NCBI RefSeq assembly: GCF_023278565.1
Contig: NC_064678.1
Span: 806,001 to 870,000 of the forward strand
From: Colletotrichum lupini
Lineage: Eukaryota > Ascomycota > Sordariomycetes > Glomerellales > Glomerellaceae
Direction: 5' to 3'
DNA length: 64,000 bases
Shown: positions 19,361-31,679 of the stretch, one piece after another
How the letters are laid out: each line of letters opens with the position of its first letter
Position numbering within the stretch: position 1 is the first letter of the stretch
Made by a program: the position numbers and the translations under genes
Notes under the pieces: generated by a model
Database searches by the model: none
The model's input: the letters and a program-made list of their open reading frames with translations, nothing else
What the model was told of the DNA's origin: nothing

Positions 19361-22300
19361 AATTGAAACTTATCATGATACCCGAATGTAAACTACAAAA
19401 GTCTTTCTACGGAGTTGGTGGTACTGGGGGGCACTTTGGTCAGGCCTTTTCTCATCTTTGAATAGTTCTGTTACTCCTCAAGGGGTTGAGATTTCAGAAT
19501 AGCACATCAATCATCATCATCGGCTACAATTTCGATTGCTCTGAGTAGCGGTCCATAAAACATCGGCGGATTGAGTAATACCTCTAGTCCTGGTGTATGC
19601 CCCTTGACTAAGTGTTCGAGAAGGCCGGAACGGTATCTTGAGGCTGCGCAAGATGCTACGACCAATAACCCTGGGAGAGCCACAGCCACCATTTTGTGCA
19701 TTGTGACTCTAGGCTCCGGTCAAGGTAGGTACATGTGTTTGTGTTCAAGGCGCAGCTAAAAGTCGTAAAATAGCAGCCTAAAACGATCATCGTGAACATG
19801 GCAGTTCCAGCCTGGACTAAAGCTGTTGATAATGACCAAAAGATTGGAAAGCCAGGAGATTTGTTCAATGATCACGATGTCGCTATTTGCTAATTAGTTG
19901 TGCTATAACATACAACCTGGTCTATGCTCTTTGCCCTGATGTACCCTCCATGTCAATAGAGTCGATACATTTGATCAGCCCCCCGATGGACGATCCCTCG
20001 CCGGCCAAAAGACTAGCTGACACTTGTCACCGTCGTGTGACTATTAGAGATACATGCGAAATCACTACATTATCTCATGTATTAGCCCCTTGAGCATCCT
20101 CACGTATAGCCTTAGCCGATTTAGTTGAATGTTTTCGATGTGACCTCCTTGCATTACCTTAAGTCGGCCAAGAAATTGGCCAGGCTTGTGAGTGACCAGG
20201 TCGGCCACCGAGGTCGCCCAGCGATGGCAACTCATGGCAGCTATGCGTTGAGGCTAGGTATCACATTGCCATCAATTATCACATCCAGGGTCTCGGGAGT
20301 ATGTGGTGGTCAACGCGTGTGCACTCTACGGGATTCCCTCTCCATCGAGATCTCTCCCTTCACACGCTCAAACAGGCTATCAGCGCGAATACCATGGGAC
20401 GATCTGTCACGAGAACTCCAAGACAAGGCTATGGCTACAGATCCAAGACTCAAAGTTCCAATCAGAATATAGGCCTAGATGCAGGGCAAAAGTGGCGCTG
20501 TGCTATCCTAAGATTTGGGCATCCATGTGAAAGTTGCCTCTTTTGCAAGTCAATTGAGAGACCTAGGTTGGATTGGCTCGCCACCATAGTGAAGACCTGG
20601 CCGGGATATTGTTCGGAGGACGATTTGGTTACCTTCGTCAAGTCGAATTAGGACTTAGGACTTAGGATATAGGACTTTGATCTTAAGCACGAGATAGCCT
20701 AAGGACCGGCAAGGTGATATCTTTTAAGAGCTACGTTCTGGATGAATTGTCCCATACCTTGATGCAAATCCCAGTATTACCTCAAGATCTTATGGCAAAG
20801 TTTGCTGAATTTTCAACTGTTGGGTTCAACAGCACTTGGTCATGGGCAGTCATAAGCCGGCTACTGTGATGTTGAAACGCTGCCTAAACTCTCACCTAAC
20901 GTACCCATGCGATTATGATCTAGGCCGTCGGCATGATGAGTTCGGCATCCTCGAAGACAACCGGCGGTCCTTTGCCCAATACTTGAACTGTGTCGGCCTT
21001 GGTGCCGCCCCGTAGCGGTTCTTATGGCTACTGTAGGCAGATGTCTACTTGCGCCGAAGCCTAGAGGGCAAGACAGCCTGGGACTCCCCGAACGTGGGTC
21101 ATGAGTCTAATTCACCTCAACCTCGCATCTCAGCTCCAGATGCCGGCGGGGAAAGGCCTGACATGCAAGAACCTCGTCGGAAGGTCCCTAGTTCCCTCCG
21201 CCAGCAAGGGACGGGTATCCGGACCGTGACTTTATATGTCCACATACGACTTCCGGATGTAAAGGTCGCTGTCGCCGCCGACTCTACCCCACGCTTTCCA
21301 GCAGGCATCCACAACATAGCTCGCCTGACCCCGCCGCCGACGACGACGTGGTGTCAGCGGCAGCGGCGTCGAACGGAGCAGCGGAGCTATGAACTTCCTA
21401 ATGACTATATCGAGGTCTACGGATAGTCTAGTATACGGACGTAAGATTCGGATCTTCCCTTCGTCAGCCACAGCCTTTTCTAGGGCGCCTGGTCCCATAT
21501 TTGCCCCAACCTCTCATTTGCCTCATGTTAGCCTAGCTGTCTATTCGGAACCCCGAGTCAGGATTATGACCCGAACCCGAATACTCTTGGCGAAGTTTAT
21601 TCGAGCTTGATTCTGAACTGTACCGGCCGAAGGCTTGACTTCAGCCTTCGGCGTCACTTGCTTCGGTCTCTCCGCTGAGTCCTCTTCGGCCGTTAAACTA
21701 ATACACCATGCGAACATGAGGCCTTACGGCAAGCCTTCAGGGTCGCCAGAGCCAGCTAAACTATCTAGTTTGTTATCCCGACTGAGACTACGGACCATCC
21801 CTCGAGAAGTGCGTGCCCGCTGTAAGCCATCCCGCAATTCTTTGTTCCGTTCCTTATCCTTTGTCCGTCAGCCGTTGGACTCGTCGCACTTGCGCTAGGT
21901 AACATGAAATGACTCGGCCCGCTCCAACGCTCTAATTAACTAACAAAGGCCGTCCAGCACTCTATTGACACCCGTAATGTCGATCCTCGACGCGCAAAAC
22001 ATGTAATTTCGAAATTGGGCAGATAACAACAATATCGTATTCTTCTGTCTTCGCGAGTTGCTGTTTGGAATTGAGTGTAACGATCAAGCTTCTCGACTCG
22101 AGAGCTTCTCGAAGCATGCTGCAATGCTGCGCTGTCAAGGGTCTGCCGACTTCCTGGTCCCTCCGACTCGGCATTGTGCCGTGCGCTGGTTGGCGCCGCT
22201 AATATGGAAAAGGTTGTGCCGAGCTGCTCGGCATACTGTACCAGGACATGGGGACCTGTGCCATCCAGTTATCGACCCAAATTTGGGAGTGGACTTCGGA

Positions 22301-23360
22301 TGATGCGACCCCCAGCTTCCGCGCAACTTACATACACTAGATTAAGAAAATTGCCTGCCGGAAGTCCCACTGAACGGATACAGACTTGAAGCTTCTCTAA
22401 GCATCGCTAAAGCCGTGGTGACGTTTGTGGAATTCGGGATTTGCCCGTGTCTTACCCCCACAACTTTCGGAACTGACTGAAGTTTGATTGAGTCCAGCTC
22501 GACCCCTGCGTTCACGATCCGCGCTTCTCTCCCTCGTCGTATACCCCTTGTCTAAGCAATATTTTAGTGAAAACATATCTGGAGAGTTTGGCTCTGACGC
22601 CTCCCTGGAGAGACGAGAAGCTCGCATTCTACGGATTAATGTCCATTGGCAGACTTGCAGGTATCCGTCATAGAACGCTAATTCTTACCCCAACGTCTCT
22701 CGGCAGGTTGCCACAGCCACTGGCGTTGCTCCAAGTCATGGCACTGGACCCCGACTAATCGCATGATCTTAACTCGCACCACGCCGTCGATGCTACTATA
22801 CGTGCTAGCTATCCACACTCAGTTGTCGTTTCGATTCACTTGTCGCGACACATTTCTTCCTCCTTTGAGTCTCCCGTGCCGCCGATGTGGCTGACACAGC
22901 AATCAGATGGCGGCTAATACCAAGACCCCCCCTCCCCTGCTGACACCTTACCCTTCCCCACCACCCGTTTGACTGCTCGGCTACTAAGAACTTGAGAACT
23001 TGAGGTTCGGGGATGGGCCTTCTTTACTCTGTCTTTCACTCGGAGAAACAACTTAGATCTCACTACCGATCCTCCCTCCCACGAGACTAACAACTAGCTT
23101 CGCTGCAGTACAACGCAGGCCATGCAGCTAGGTGATATTCGCCTCTCACACAGCGAGGGAGAGAGCTTCGCGCCGGTGTCTTGCGTCTCGGCGACCACAC
23201 CGAGTAAATTAGTGTCAAGCTCGAATCCGAATACAAAATGTCCAAGAGGAGCACGACCTTGGAGCAGCTTGCTTTCGAAGCAGGCCAGCGACCATTAGTC
23301 GACAGCAGCAACAGCAATGACGACTACGATCGGACGGAACCGCAAAAGTCTTCCAGCAAG
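19361..23360. other. 4-kb gene-poor region
   Basis: No open frame here has family resemblance or a plausible exon structure. GC content is normal, so this is not a RIP island. Noted inside: a run of AGGACTT-type short repeats near 20648-20677, a perfect inverted repeat at 21626-21652, one stray CGGACCG at 21220-21226, and a 64-codon minus-strand frame at 19507-19701 that starts with a signal-peptide-like stretch. The last few hundred bases are probably promoter of the FAD oxidase. Confidence 0.5.
21626..21652. repeat. 10-bp perfect inverted repeat with 7-nt loop
   Basis: GCCGAAGGCT at 21626-21635 is followed after seven bases by its exact reverse complement at 21643-21652. It could form a stable hairpin. 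No adjacent gene or terminator context explains it. Confidence 0.6.
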
Positions 23361-25322
23361 ATGACCCGGACTTCGATGGCCAACGTTTTGCTTCTGGCGT
23401 GCCTTTCTTGGGTTGTCAGTGCGATTTCAACGCCCAAGCTCGTCGCGTACGAAGAGAATGGGAAAAAGTACGAGTGCAGATGTTCTCCTGCCGACATTTG
23501 CTGGCCCAAGGCCGATGCTTGGAGTAAACTGAACAAGACCGTGGGAGGAGCTCTCCTTCAGCATATCCCGCCTGCTGCAGTCTGCTACAACACGTATCGT
23601 GGCATCGCGACTTACGATGCTGCCAAGTGCGCCGAGGCCACTGCAAAGTGGACGGATGAGAGATGGCAGTGAGTCTCATCTATGGCGCAGAGCTGTCGAG
23701 AGTCAAGCCCAAAACTAATGGCGAACTATCAGAATCTCTCAACCTGCATCGCAGCTGTGGACGTGGGGAAGCAACAACACTTGCGAACTGACCACAGATC
23801 CCACAAAGACTTGCGCTCTCGGCAACTACCCTGAGTTCGTCATCATCGCCAAGACGAAAGCTCAGGTCAAGGCTGGCGTGGACTTTGCGAAGTCGAACAA
23901 CTTGCGCCTCGTCATCCGCAACACGGGCCACGATTTTGAGGGAAGAAGTGCTGGTGCTGGATCCTTGGCTATCAACACTCATAACTTCAAGGACATCTCC
24001 TTCGTTGATTCATACAAAGGCCCCGGAGATTACAAGGGGCCTGCCATGACTATCGGTGCCGGAGTTCAAGGCTACGAGATCTCGAACGCAGCTCATGCTA
24101 GAAACCCACCCCAGAATGTAGTTACCGGCGAATGCGAGGTAAGCCTGGAATAACCCATCTTCCGTTATTTGACTAACGATTCTCAAGACTGTAGGAGTTG
24201 CGGGTGGTTTCATGGGAGGTGGTGGTCACGGTCCCTTGAGCGGCAACTATGGCTTCGGCGCGGACCAGGCGCTCTCCTTTGAAGTCCTCACCGCAGCCGG
24301 AGACTTTGTCACAGCCAACGCCAAGTTGAACTCTGATCTATACTATGCTCTCAGGGGAGGCGGCCCGGGAAACTACGCGGTTGTCTTATCCGTCACAGTC
24401 AAGACATACCCCGACACCATTCCCGGAGCAGCGCTCTTCTTGAACGTCAACGCTACTACTGGCGCCAACTTCGACCAAGTCACCAAGGCTGTCAACAAGC
24501 TCAACGCGCTCGGAAACCAAATGGTTGACAACGGACTCTACGGCATCTATGAGCTATACCCGCCAGCGATCGGACCAGCACTGCACGTGCAGCCAATCAT
24601 GGGAATGAACAAGACTGCCAAGCAGCTCACAGCTGTCGTCCAGCCGCTTCTCACGTACCTCAATACCGAAAAGATCCCGTACGACTTTGGAGTGAAAGAG
24701 TATCCCAACTACTACACTCTCTTCCACGACATCTTCGAACCCGAACGCGCGGCCCAGAACGGTCTGACGGGTGGCTGGGTCTTTACCCACGACGACATGG
24801 CGAGCAACCAGCCAGCCATCGCTGAGGCCATTCAACTTGCGCTGGCACCGGCCCCGAACCAGTTCGGCATCGTTATTAGCCACTTTTTCGATCCGGGAAG
24901 TAATGAGAAGAAGTCCGAAAGCGCAACACACCCTAAGTGGAGAGGCGCGACCATGCGAACCATGGCTATCCTGCCGCAGGCCCTGGATGCCACCTGGGCG
25001 ACGAAGCTGGCTCTCAATGATCTGATGGTCAACACCATCACCGAAAAGTTCAAGCAGGCTGGTCCTAACGGCCTTGCATACGTGAATGAGGTAAGCTAGT
25101 CACCCCCCTGTACTACATAATACAATAAGTACTAATGTGCGTGGACAGAACTATGCCTTCATGAAGAACTGGCAAGACGCCTTTTGGGGCCCGATCTACC
25201 CTAAGCTGGCGTCAATCAAGAAGAAGTGGGACCCCAACGGCGTGTTCTTCTCTTGGTCTACACCGGGCAGTGAAGATTGGAGTGTTGTTGACTACGCGAA
25301 CCGACTTTGTAAAGCGAAATGA
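23361..25322 (+). CDS. secreted berberine-bridge-type FAD-linked oxidase
   Basis: Exons 23361-23668, 23733-24138, 24188-25090 and 25149-25322 give 596 residues. A signal peptide ends near residue 20. The PCMH-type FAD domain carries Thr-Gly-His169-Asp and Gly-Glu-Cys237-Glu-Thr-Val-Gly, the two residues that bind FAD covalently in BBE enzymes. The C-terminal BBE domain ends with Asn-Tyr...Trp...Tyr-Pro-Lys-Leu and Lys-Lys-Lys-Trp-Asp-Pro-Asn-Gly-Val-Phe. Such enzymes oxidise sugars, phenolics or secondary metabolites. An in-frame ATG at 23238 would add 41 residues ahead of the signal peptide and is less likely. It converges with the lactonase-like gene 153 bp downstream. Confidence 0.93.
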
Positions 25323-25475
25323 TTGAAGCGTTTTTGAAGAAGCGACTTGAACTTGGAGATACCACTTATGATGATATTGGATGAGGATACTAGATTCTTA
25401 GATCTCATGATGATACATGTAATGAACGGAATGACATCGTTGTGTCCGTCGATCTCTCTCTTTATGACGCGAGGC

Positions 25476-26682
25476 TCACTCGTTCCAGATGACAGCGCTG
25501 AGTCCATCCTCTTGATTCACAGTCCCTGGATTGCCGACCTTGAGAGTTGCAAAAAGCTTCCCCAGTCTACCCGAAGTGGCGTTTCTTTCCACAACCGCAA
25601 CGTTGGCACTTGTCTGTCCACCGATAGCCACCATAGTTCCGGCATTGTTGATTGCGAAGGTTCGAGGGAAGAATGAATAAGCACTTGTTGTCTCAAGATA
25701 TGTGATCAGGCCTGTCGAAGGGTCGATTGCGTAGGCCGTGATGGAATCTTGTTGTGTTCCGAAAGATTGATCATTCCTGTTCGAGGTGTACACAGAGTTA
25801 TCTCTGATGTGAACTTCGGCAGCCTTCGAACCAACTGGTGCAGCCTTTCCGGGAGGAAATGTCGACAGGGTCTGCTTCTTCGCAAGAACAAGGCAACCGG
25901 TTGCCGGGTAGGTAACCGACCAAGACGTCACAGAGTTGGATAACTCATTGACGGTGAACAGGAATGTCGTATTGCCTTGTGTTCTAAACGCTCCATGGCG
26001 AGGTCCGTCTCCGGGTCCAGTCGAGAAAGAGGGACATTGAGTCAGAATGCCTGACGATCCGATGCTGAAGACACGGATAAAATCGGCTCCCAAGTCCGCA
26101 GAAAGAAGATATTTTTCGCTGGGATCTGTGAAGACAGAGTGAGGGTGAGGTCTATCCTGTCGAGATGGCACTGGCCCTGGTTGAGACATGTTGAATGTCA
26201 GTTTCTGTAGGGGTTGACCTGTACCACCCAACGGGAGTCCATAGGTAGATATTGTCGATGCATCGCTACAACATAGTTAGTCTAGAGTATGTCTCGTGAG
26301 AAATGATCTAGTAATCATACTACTGTGCTGTTGCGATGTAGCCATTGCCAGATCCATAGAGCGTACTATGAAGCTCGCCTCCGGCTGTCTGAACTTGCGC
26401 CTTCGATATCAAACTTCCATCGCCTGCGACAGAGAAGCTTTTCAGAAGTGGCTGGCCCCATTGTACTTCATCCGGGATATAGACAATTTTCGACGCGGGG
26501 TCAAAGTCAAGCCATGCTGGCATGCGGTTCCCAGAGCTGACTGTACTCGCAATAGTGAGTTGGTTTGTTGACGATAAGTTCAGTGTGTAGAGTTGCCCGC
26601 TATAGTGCGAGGCAATCAGGGTCGCCCCAAGAGCTCCTCGGAGAATTGTGAGACAGACGAGGAGACCCGATGTGTTTCCCAT
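25476..26682 (-). CDS. secreted lactonase-like beta-propeller (carboxymuconate cyclase family)
   Basis: Minus-strand exons 26682-26321 and 26265-25476 join in phase for 383 residues. The ATG at 26682 starts a signal peptide of about 20 residues. The body shows the blade pattern of the seven-bladed 6-phosphogluconolactonase / 3-carboxy-cis,cis-muconate cyclase family: His-Pro-His-Ser-Val-Phe with Asp-Leu-Gly-Ala-Asp, then Gly-Asp-Gly-Pro-Arg-His, and Ser-Asn-Arg near the end. Fungal secreted members are mostly uncharacterised and may open lactones. The stop-to-stop neighbour is an FAD oxidase that can produce lactones, which makes a functional pair plausible but unproven. Confidence 0.88.
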
Positions 26683-27733
26683 TGTGCTAAGTTTCAAGTT
26701 ATGGTTGGGAGAACTCAGTCCTTGGCGTTCACATTGTGGTGGGCTTCGGTTCTTGACTGTCTTGAGTCTCCCGACCATCGACGAGCGCCACTGCCGGCCC
26801 AGTTCCGAAGGTCTTGCAAACTCGCGTTTGCAAATTTACCCGACACAAGCAGCCGCGACAATGCAACAGTGTGAAGCCCAAAAGCGTTGGTACTTGTTCC
26901 ATCCAGAGACAAACCCGACTAGCGCATCCTCCGAGATGCCTAATAAGGTAATGTCACGGAGCCCAGTACCGGGGTGCCAGGACAACGAGTTGAGGTGAAT
27001 TGATCATAGCCAAAAAGCGGCTAATTGCAGATCACAGTTCTTTTTCACTATGTTCAAAACACAATAGCATAACGGCACGAAGGCTTACAAGGCATTATGA
27101 TGCCAACCTTCATTGCGTCCGAGCCGCAGACATCGCTTGACTTCTGTAAACATGAAGCGAGGCTTTGCCAATGAAACTTCAGGTGACTAGATTCACCTGG
27201 GCCATCTATTCCCGGCCGAATCAACCTCATTTACCAAGCAGCCTACCTAAACAATGTGAGTCACTAAAACACATCAAACTTTCAAAGTTCCGGGAGCCGC
27301 ACTTTCCCCGTATCAAGGTGCCTCATAAGCTGGTATGTCGCAGACACCGGAGTAATGGTTTTTCAGACGTCTATGTCGGCTGGTGTTGTTTATTAATCGC
27401 GAGAACAGAAAGTCGCCTCCTTCAATTTCGTTCCGCTTCTCAACGGCCTTACCATTTGAGCCTGACACTAGGTACCCATCAAGATCGCATTAGAAACCAC
27501 CTCCCTACCAAATGGGATCACCAAAATGCTTATCCTGACCACAGGCTGTCACTTCTAATCCTGGCGAATAGCATTCATTTACCTGGATGAAGCATTACGG
27601 GATGACAGAGGCGTGTTCGATGTTGTAGAGCAACTTCACATCCGAGGTTGGTCATTTGGCCACGGAGACTTGAGCTTCAACCGGTAAGGTCATCAACTAC
27701 GAGAAAGTATGTGGTTGAGAAGATGAGCTAAGA
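26683..27733. other. intergenic
   Basis: Promoter of the lactonase-like gene and about 0.9 kb beyond. A 141-codon plus-strand frame (27165-27590) has no domain or signal and looks spurious. Nothing else was noted. Confidence 0.5.
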
Positions 27734-28852
27734 ATGAAAAGAACCCCAGACATATATTATCTCGCTCCGCTAGCAGCCGCCATGTACCGCTCCTCAGACA
27801 AGGGCGAGGGCGAGTTCGCGACGGCAGATGACTTTGACGGATTCTATGCAGAGCATCACGGGCTTCTCGACGGGAATGTCTGGCGAAAGTACTACTCACT
27901 TGCTCTCCTCGCGCAGCTAATATCAGCTCACTTCTACCGGCTTCCCGACTTGCAGGATCTACCAGATTCAAGTGACCCTCTTGCGCAGCCACGGCACAAG
28001 GGAAATGGCCACCTGACCAAGCTTCCGCGGTGGGTACATAACATTGTGCGCACCCATCGACGTTAGCCATCCCTTCCCGTCGAGACCATCACTCAGATAG
28101 CCCTAGCTACTCTCGAGCAGACCATCGCACGCTTGCGAGAGGACTATGGAAGCGTCCAGCCGTACTCGGAGACTCAAGCTCGCTTCTGGCTCAACTACAT
28201 GAACATAGGATGCCCCGGAAATTAATTGAAGGAGACATGGAACCACAACGAATTCGGTATCTCCGTCACACAGGGACGTTTTGACATGTACTTAGGCTTG
28301 GGAAAGACACTACTCGCGTAAGCGATGGGAAACTGTCCACATGCCGTATCTTGAGCAAGACTTGAACGACGCGTGAGAGCAAGATCAGCTGGTGTGTGTG
28401 GCCGGGCGGCGGGGTGGGTGAACAGGGGCGCAGCAGAGGGTGGGAGCCGGAGGTAGGGAGCGAAGAGGAGGTTGCGTTTCTGGCGGCTGTTATGATGAAG
28501 GAGACAGAAGGAATCGACATGAAAGGCTTGGATCTTGGAGTGCGATCGCACATTCTTCTTGGAGTGATGTGCTCTGCTTTTGATGTCGACAAGGGACAGC
28601 AGGTGGAAGAGGTTGAGCGTCGGCTTGGTTGCTGCGGGCAGGATTGATGAGAGCAGGGCCGAGCAGTGGATTCGAGAAGTGCTGATGGTCATGAAGCCAT
28701 ACTTGTGTATGAAAGATGGACAGTCTGACGTTGAAGAGAATAGGGGTGAGTTGCTGCGTCAGATTCTGGTAGAGAATGGGCAGATACTAGCAAGATGGAA
28801 GCTTTCGGACTCTTCCAAAGAATATAGTTTCGATCTTCAACCAAGGAAGTAG
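27734..28852 (+). pseudogene. broken conserved fungal protein (several stops and frameshifts)
   Basis: Reading from 27734 gives about 110 natural-looking residues ending in Thr-His-Arg-Arg, then TAG at 28064-28066. The same frame continues sensibly for about 52 more residues (a helix-rich stretch with Tyr-Ser-Glu-Thr-Gln-Ala-Arg-Phe-Trp), then TAA at 28223-28225, and again continues. Both stops are one C-to-T change from Gln codons. After about 28300 the coding-like sense moves to other frames: a Glu-rich helix ending near 28647, then another frame to a stop at 28852. The combination looks like a decayed gene of a fungal protein family I cannot name. Alternatively the right part is a separate small gene. 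Confidence 0.55.
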
Positions 28853-29101
28853 AGCTAGGGCGCTATCTCCAAGTAATGATTCAAGTCTTGCGGCCCTAAA
28901 GCAAGCGACTACCTGACTGCACACGGGATGTACAGAAGTCTGTGGTCAGCTGCAAGCAGCTCCGGGGGATGGGTGAAATACAAGATGTCTACTTAGGATC
29001 TGAACATGCCATAATCCATCACACCGCGCTTCGAAAACTTGAAAGGAGGGTTTGACGGACAACGGTCAGGTTTACAAGCGACCCTTCACCAACTGCTGTA
29101 G
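28853..29101. other. spacer between two gene remnants
   Basis: No feature seen. Confidence 0.4.
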
Positions 29102-29386
29102 ATATTGGGGGGCCGTCTGACAATCTCGCACACCACCGAGTAGCTCGAGAACACACAGAAATGTGAGAACATTCAGGCTCTCAATGAAATAGAAACCCAC
29201 ACAAAGGCCAGTCGAAGGGCTGGCAATGCTGAGAATAACAGCTTGCGCGCACTAGAGGAGACTATCAAGTAGCAATTGGCAAACGAACAGATGAAGTCAT
29301 TTATGAACTCCCGGTACCTAGTTGACAAGCCCCTGGAGACTGACTGGTATCTTCAAGTTGAGATCCATCAGTTCACTTGTCATTGA
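29102..29386 (+). pseudogene. coiled-coil gene fragment with two TAG stops
   Basis: Frame 2 reads about 94 residues rich in Glu, Asn, Gln, Leu and Lys with heptad-like spacing, ending at TGA 29384-29386. It is interrupted by TAG at 29141-29143 and 29270-29272, each flanked by Gln/Leu-Glu context and each one C-to-T step from CAG. The fragment has no start codon. It may be the far end of the remnant at 27734-28852 or of another lost gene. Confidence 0.35.
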
Positions 29387-30264
29387 GGCTTCCGCCGGCT
29401 CTTCGTCATACGCACACCGTAGGAAGAGGTCCACAGGATGTATTGGGGGCAAGAACTTCGGGAGGCTGCAAAAACATCAAGCCCGCGGTTTATTCAGAGA
29501 AGATTTTTCGTTATTTCCTTTCATCGGAGCATAAGGCCGGCCTGATACTTTGAGTTTTGTTCAATTTTGGTTTGTTCAGGAGAAAAATACCTTGCATATA
29601 CGGTACGGGCGGTAATACCGAGTGGACAGATGAGAGGAAGGCCACCACTATAGGCAAAACTAGGGAATGTTCTACTTAGTCGAGGTTCATGTAATGAGTC
29701 CTGTATTGCTAGCGCAGTAGTTCGTCCGGTCTTTTCTTGCAGGCGTCTATTTATTTCTACTTTCGGCGCTCTTTAAAAAGAAGACTCTGAGACGGCCACC
29801 ATCAAAACCAGACTGGCGTGGGAGGCCGTATGGCTTGGCTCTTAATAGGCTTGCCATTAAGGTTGCTTGCGACCCCTCTCTTTGCAAGGGAGGGGCATGT
29901 ATCTGGCAGATCCCGCCCAATATGACATCGCGCCGCTGGGCAAGCAGCGGCTATTGATCCTTATTCGCATAATTATCCGCGTCTCAAGATCAAATTCAGC
30001 GTGGATGCTACCCACGTGTCGATTTGGCGTTCGCGAGGGGCACTGCACCCCGCGGGACGTTAACGTCTTGGAGGGGACCCCTGTCAATCCTGTATTCAAC
30101 TGCCTTATTGGGCTGTGCTTCGTAGCTTCGGTCGTCTTTCTCGCGATGGACAGGGAAACATCATTGAAGTATATAAGAGGCAGTGGTAGGTGTTGTGGTT
30201 CGAGATTTGTGATCAGCACCGAGTCTTGTTGCTCTTACCCCAGTCATTCGTTTCTTGCTTCAAG
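29387..30264. other. intergenic
   Basis: Promoter side of the EEP-family gene. No gene, repeat or RNA signal was recognised. Confidence 0.5.
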
Positions 30265-31191
30265 ATGCAGATCAAGACCATTCTCGCACCCATTTTCCTG
30301 GCGAGATTAGCTCTGGCTCAGGGTCTCCCCATTCGTGTTGCCTCTTTCAACATTCGATACGACGCCGGTTCACACGAATCCGGCGAAAAGCCTTGGTGGG
30401 ATCTCCTCTGCGGAATTTCCAAGGACCGCTGCCGCCAGCCCCATGTCATCGACGCAATCAAGAGTATAGTCACCAATGCACCCACAGGCGCCGTCACCGT
30501 CATCGGCCTGCAAGAGGTACTCGATAACCAGCTCAACGACATCCAGGACGGACTCGGCTCCGGCTGGGCACATGTCGGCGTCGCCCGCGACGACGGCAAG
30601 AAGAGCGGCGAGTACAACCCCATCTTCTACCGCACCGACGCGCTCAAGCTGCTCCACGAAGAGACAAAGTGGCTTTCACCGACACCCGATACTGTCTCGT
30701 CTGGCTGGGGAGCCGGCAGTAAGCGCATCGTCACCATTGCTGTCTTCGAGCATACTGCCAGCGGAAAGAAGTTCATCCACGCCAATACGCACTTGGATAA
30801 CGTCAGCTCCCAGGCTCGAAGCGAGGGAATCAAGGTCGCTGTGTCCAAGATTCAAGCTGTGCAGACAACATACGGTCCCTTGGGTGTTTCGCTTACCGGC
30901 GACTTCAACTCTGACCCCAACGGCGATGGGTATAAGGCGTTGACAGGAACCGGTTTCATGGAGGAGTTGTATAACATGGCTACGCCTGAACAGCGCATCG
31001 GCCCCAATCAGTTGACGTACACAACCTTCGATACGACCAAGCAGGGAAGCCGCATCGACTTTGTCTGGCTTGGGCCTAAAGATGCGAAGAAGTACTCGGT
31101 CCAGCGATACGAGATCCAGAACAACCTGGTCAATGGCATGCTCATCAGCGACCACAGACCCGTAGTTGGAGATGTCACCTTGTTATCCTAG
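30265..31191 (+). CDS. secreted endonuclease/exonuclease/phosphatase-family protein
   Basis: A single exon of 308 residues. The ATG at 30265 opens a signal peptide ending in Ala-Leu-Ala-Gln at about 19. The EEP fold is recognised by Ala-Ser-Phe-Asn-Ile-Arg-Tyr-Asp near the mature N-terminus, Gly-Leu-Gln-Glu (metal-binding Glu), Asn-Thr-His-Leu-Asp, Gly-Asp-Phe-Asn-Ser, and the terminal Ser-Asp-His-Arg-Pro-Val with the catalytic His. Fungal secreted members act on phosphoesters, either nucleic acid or small phosphates; the exact substrate cannot be read here. Codon use is strongly C-ending, suggesting good expression. Confidence 0.92.
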   Translation: MQIKTILAPIFLARLALAQGLPIRVASFNIRYDAGSHESGEKPWWDLLCGISKDRCRQPHVIDAIKSIVTNAPTGAVTVIGLQEVLDNQLNDIQDGLGSGWAHVGVARDDGKKSGEYNPIFYRTDALKLLHEETKWLSPTPDTVSSGWGAGSKRIVTIAVFEHTASGKKFIHANTHLDNVSSQARSEGIKVAVSKIQAVQTTYGPLGVSLTGDFNSDPNGDGYKALTGTGFMEELYNMATPEQRIGPNQLTYTTFDTTKQGSRIDFVWLGPKDAKKYSVQRYEIQNNLVNGMLISDHRPVVGDVTLLS

Positions 31192-31679
31192 TCTCTCAGG
31201 CAATGCTTAGCTTTACGCAGTAATTGAGTCTCGATACCCAAATCCTACCAAATGTTTCTATATCTGGATCGCCGACTGTCATGAAATTGCAATACTCCAT
31301 CGAGTGCTCGTTGCGGCAACCGTACTCAGCTTGACGCCAGCCTGTGTCCCTGATGTGCGTAGGGAGGGCGGTCTCCAAGAAACAGCACAAAAGCAGTCAT
31401 TCGATGCTTTGTGCCTAGCTGTCGCGGAACATCCATGCCGCAAAATACGATCATGTCAGTGCATAGTACGTCATAGTGCCTTGAGCGATGGCTCAGTCGA
31501 GAACTAGCTTCAAACAATAACACTTGAGCTCATAAGGTCTCACTTCCCCGCTTGTGGCGTGTGTGGCATTTCTCATTCTTGAACAAAATACTTTTGGATT
31601 TCAATACATCAATTAGACCTTGTTGATCTACAGGCAATTCAGCCCTCGACAGCTTTTGCATTAGCAGAAATTTGCCGAA
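31192..31679. other. intergenic
   Basis: No feature recognised. Confidence 0.5.

Noticed and set aside
19507..19868. two small minus-strand frames with hydrophobic N-termini
   Set aside because: They suggest a small secreted or membrane protein, but no intron joins them in phase and nothing else supports a gene.
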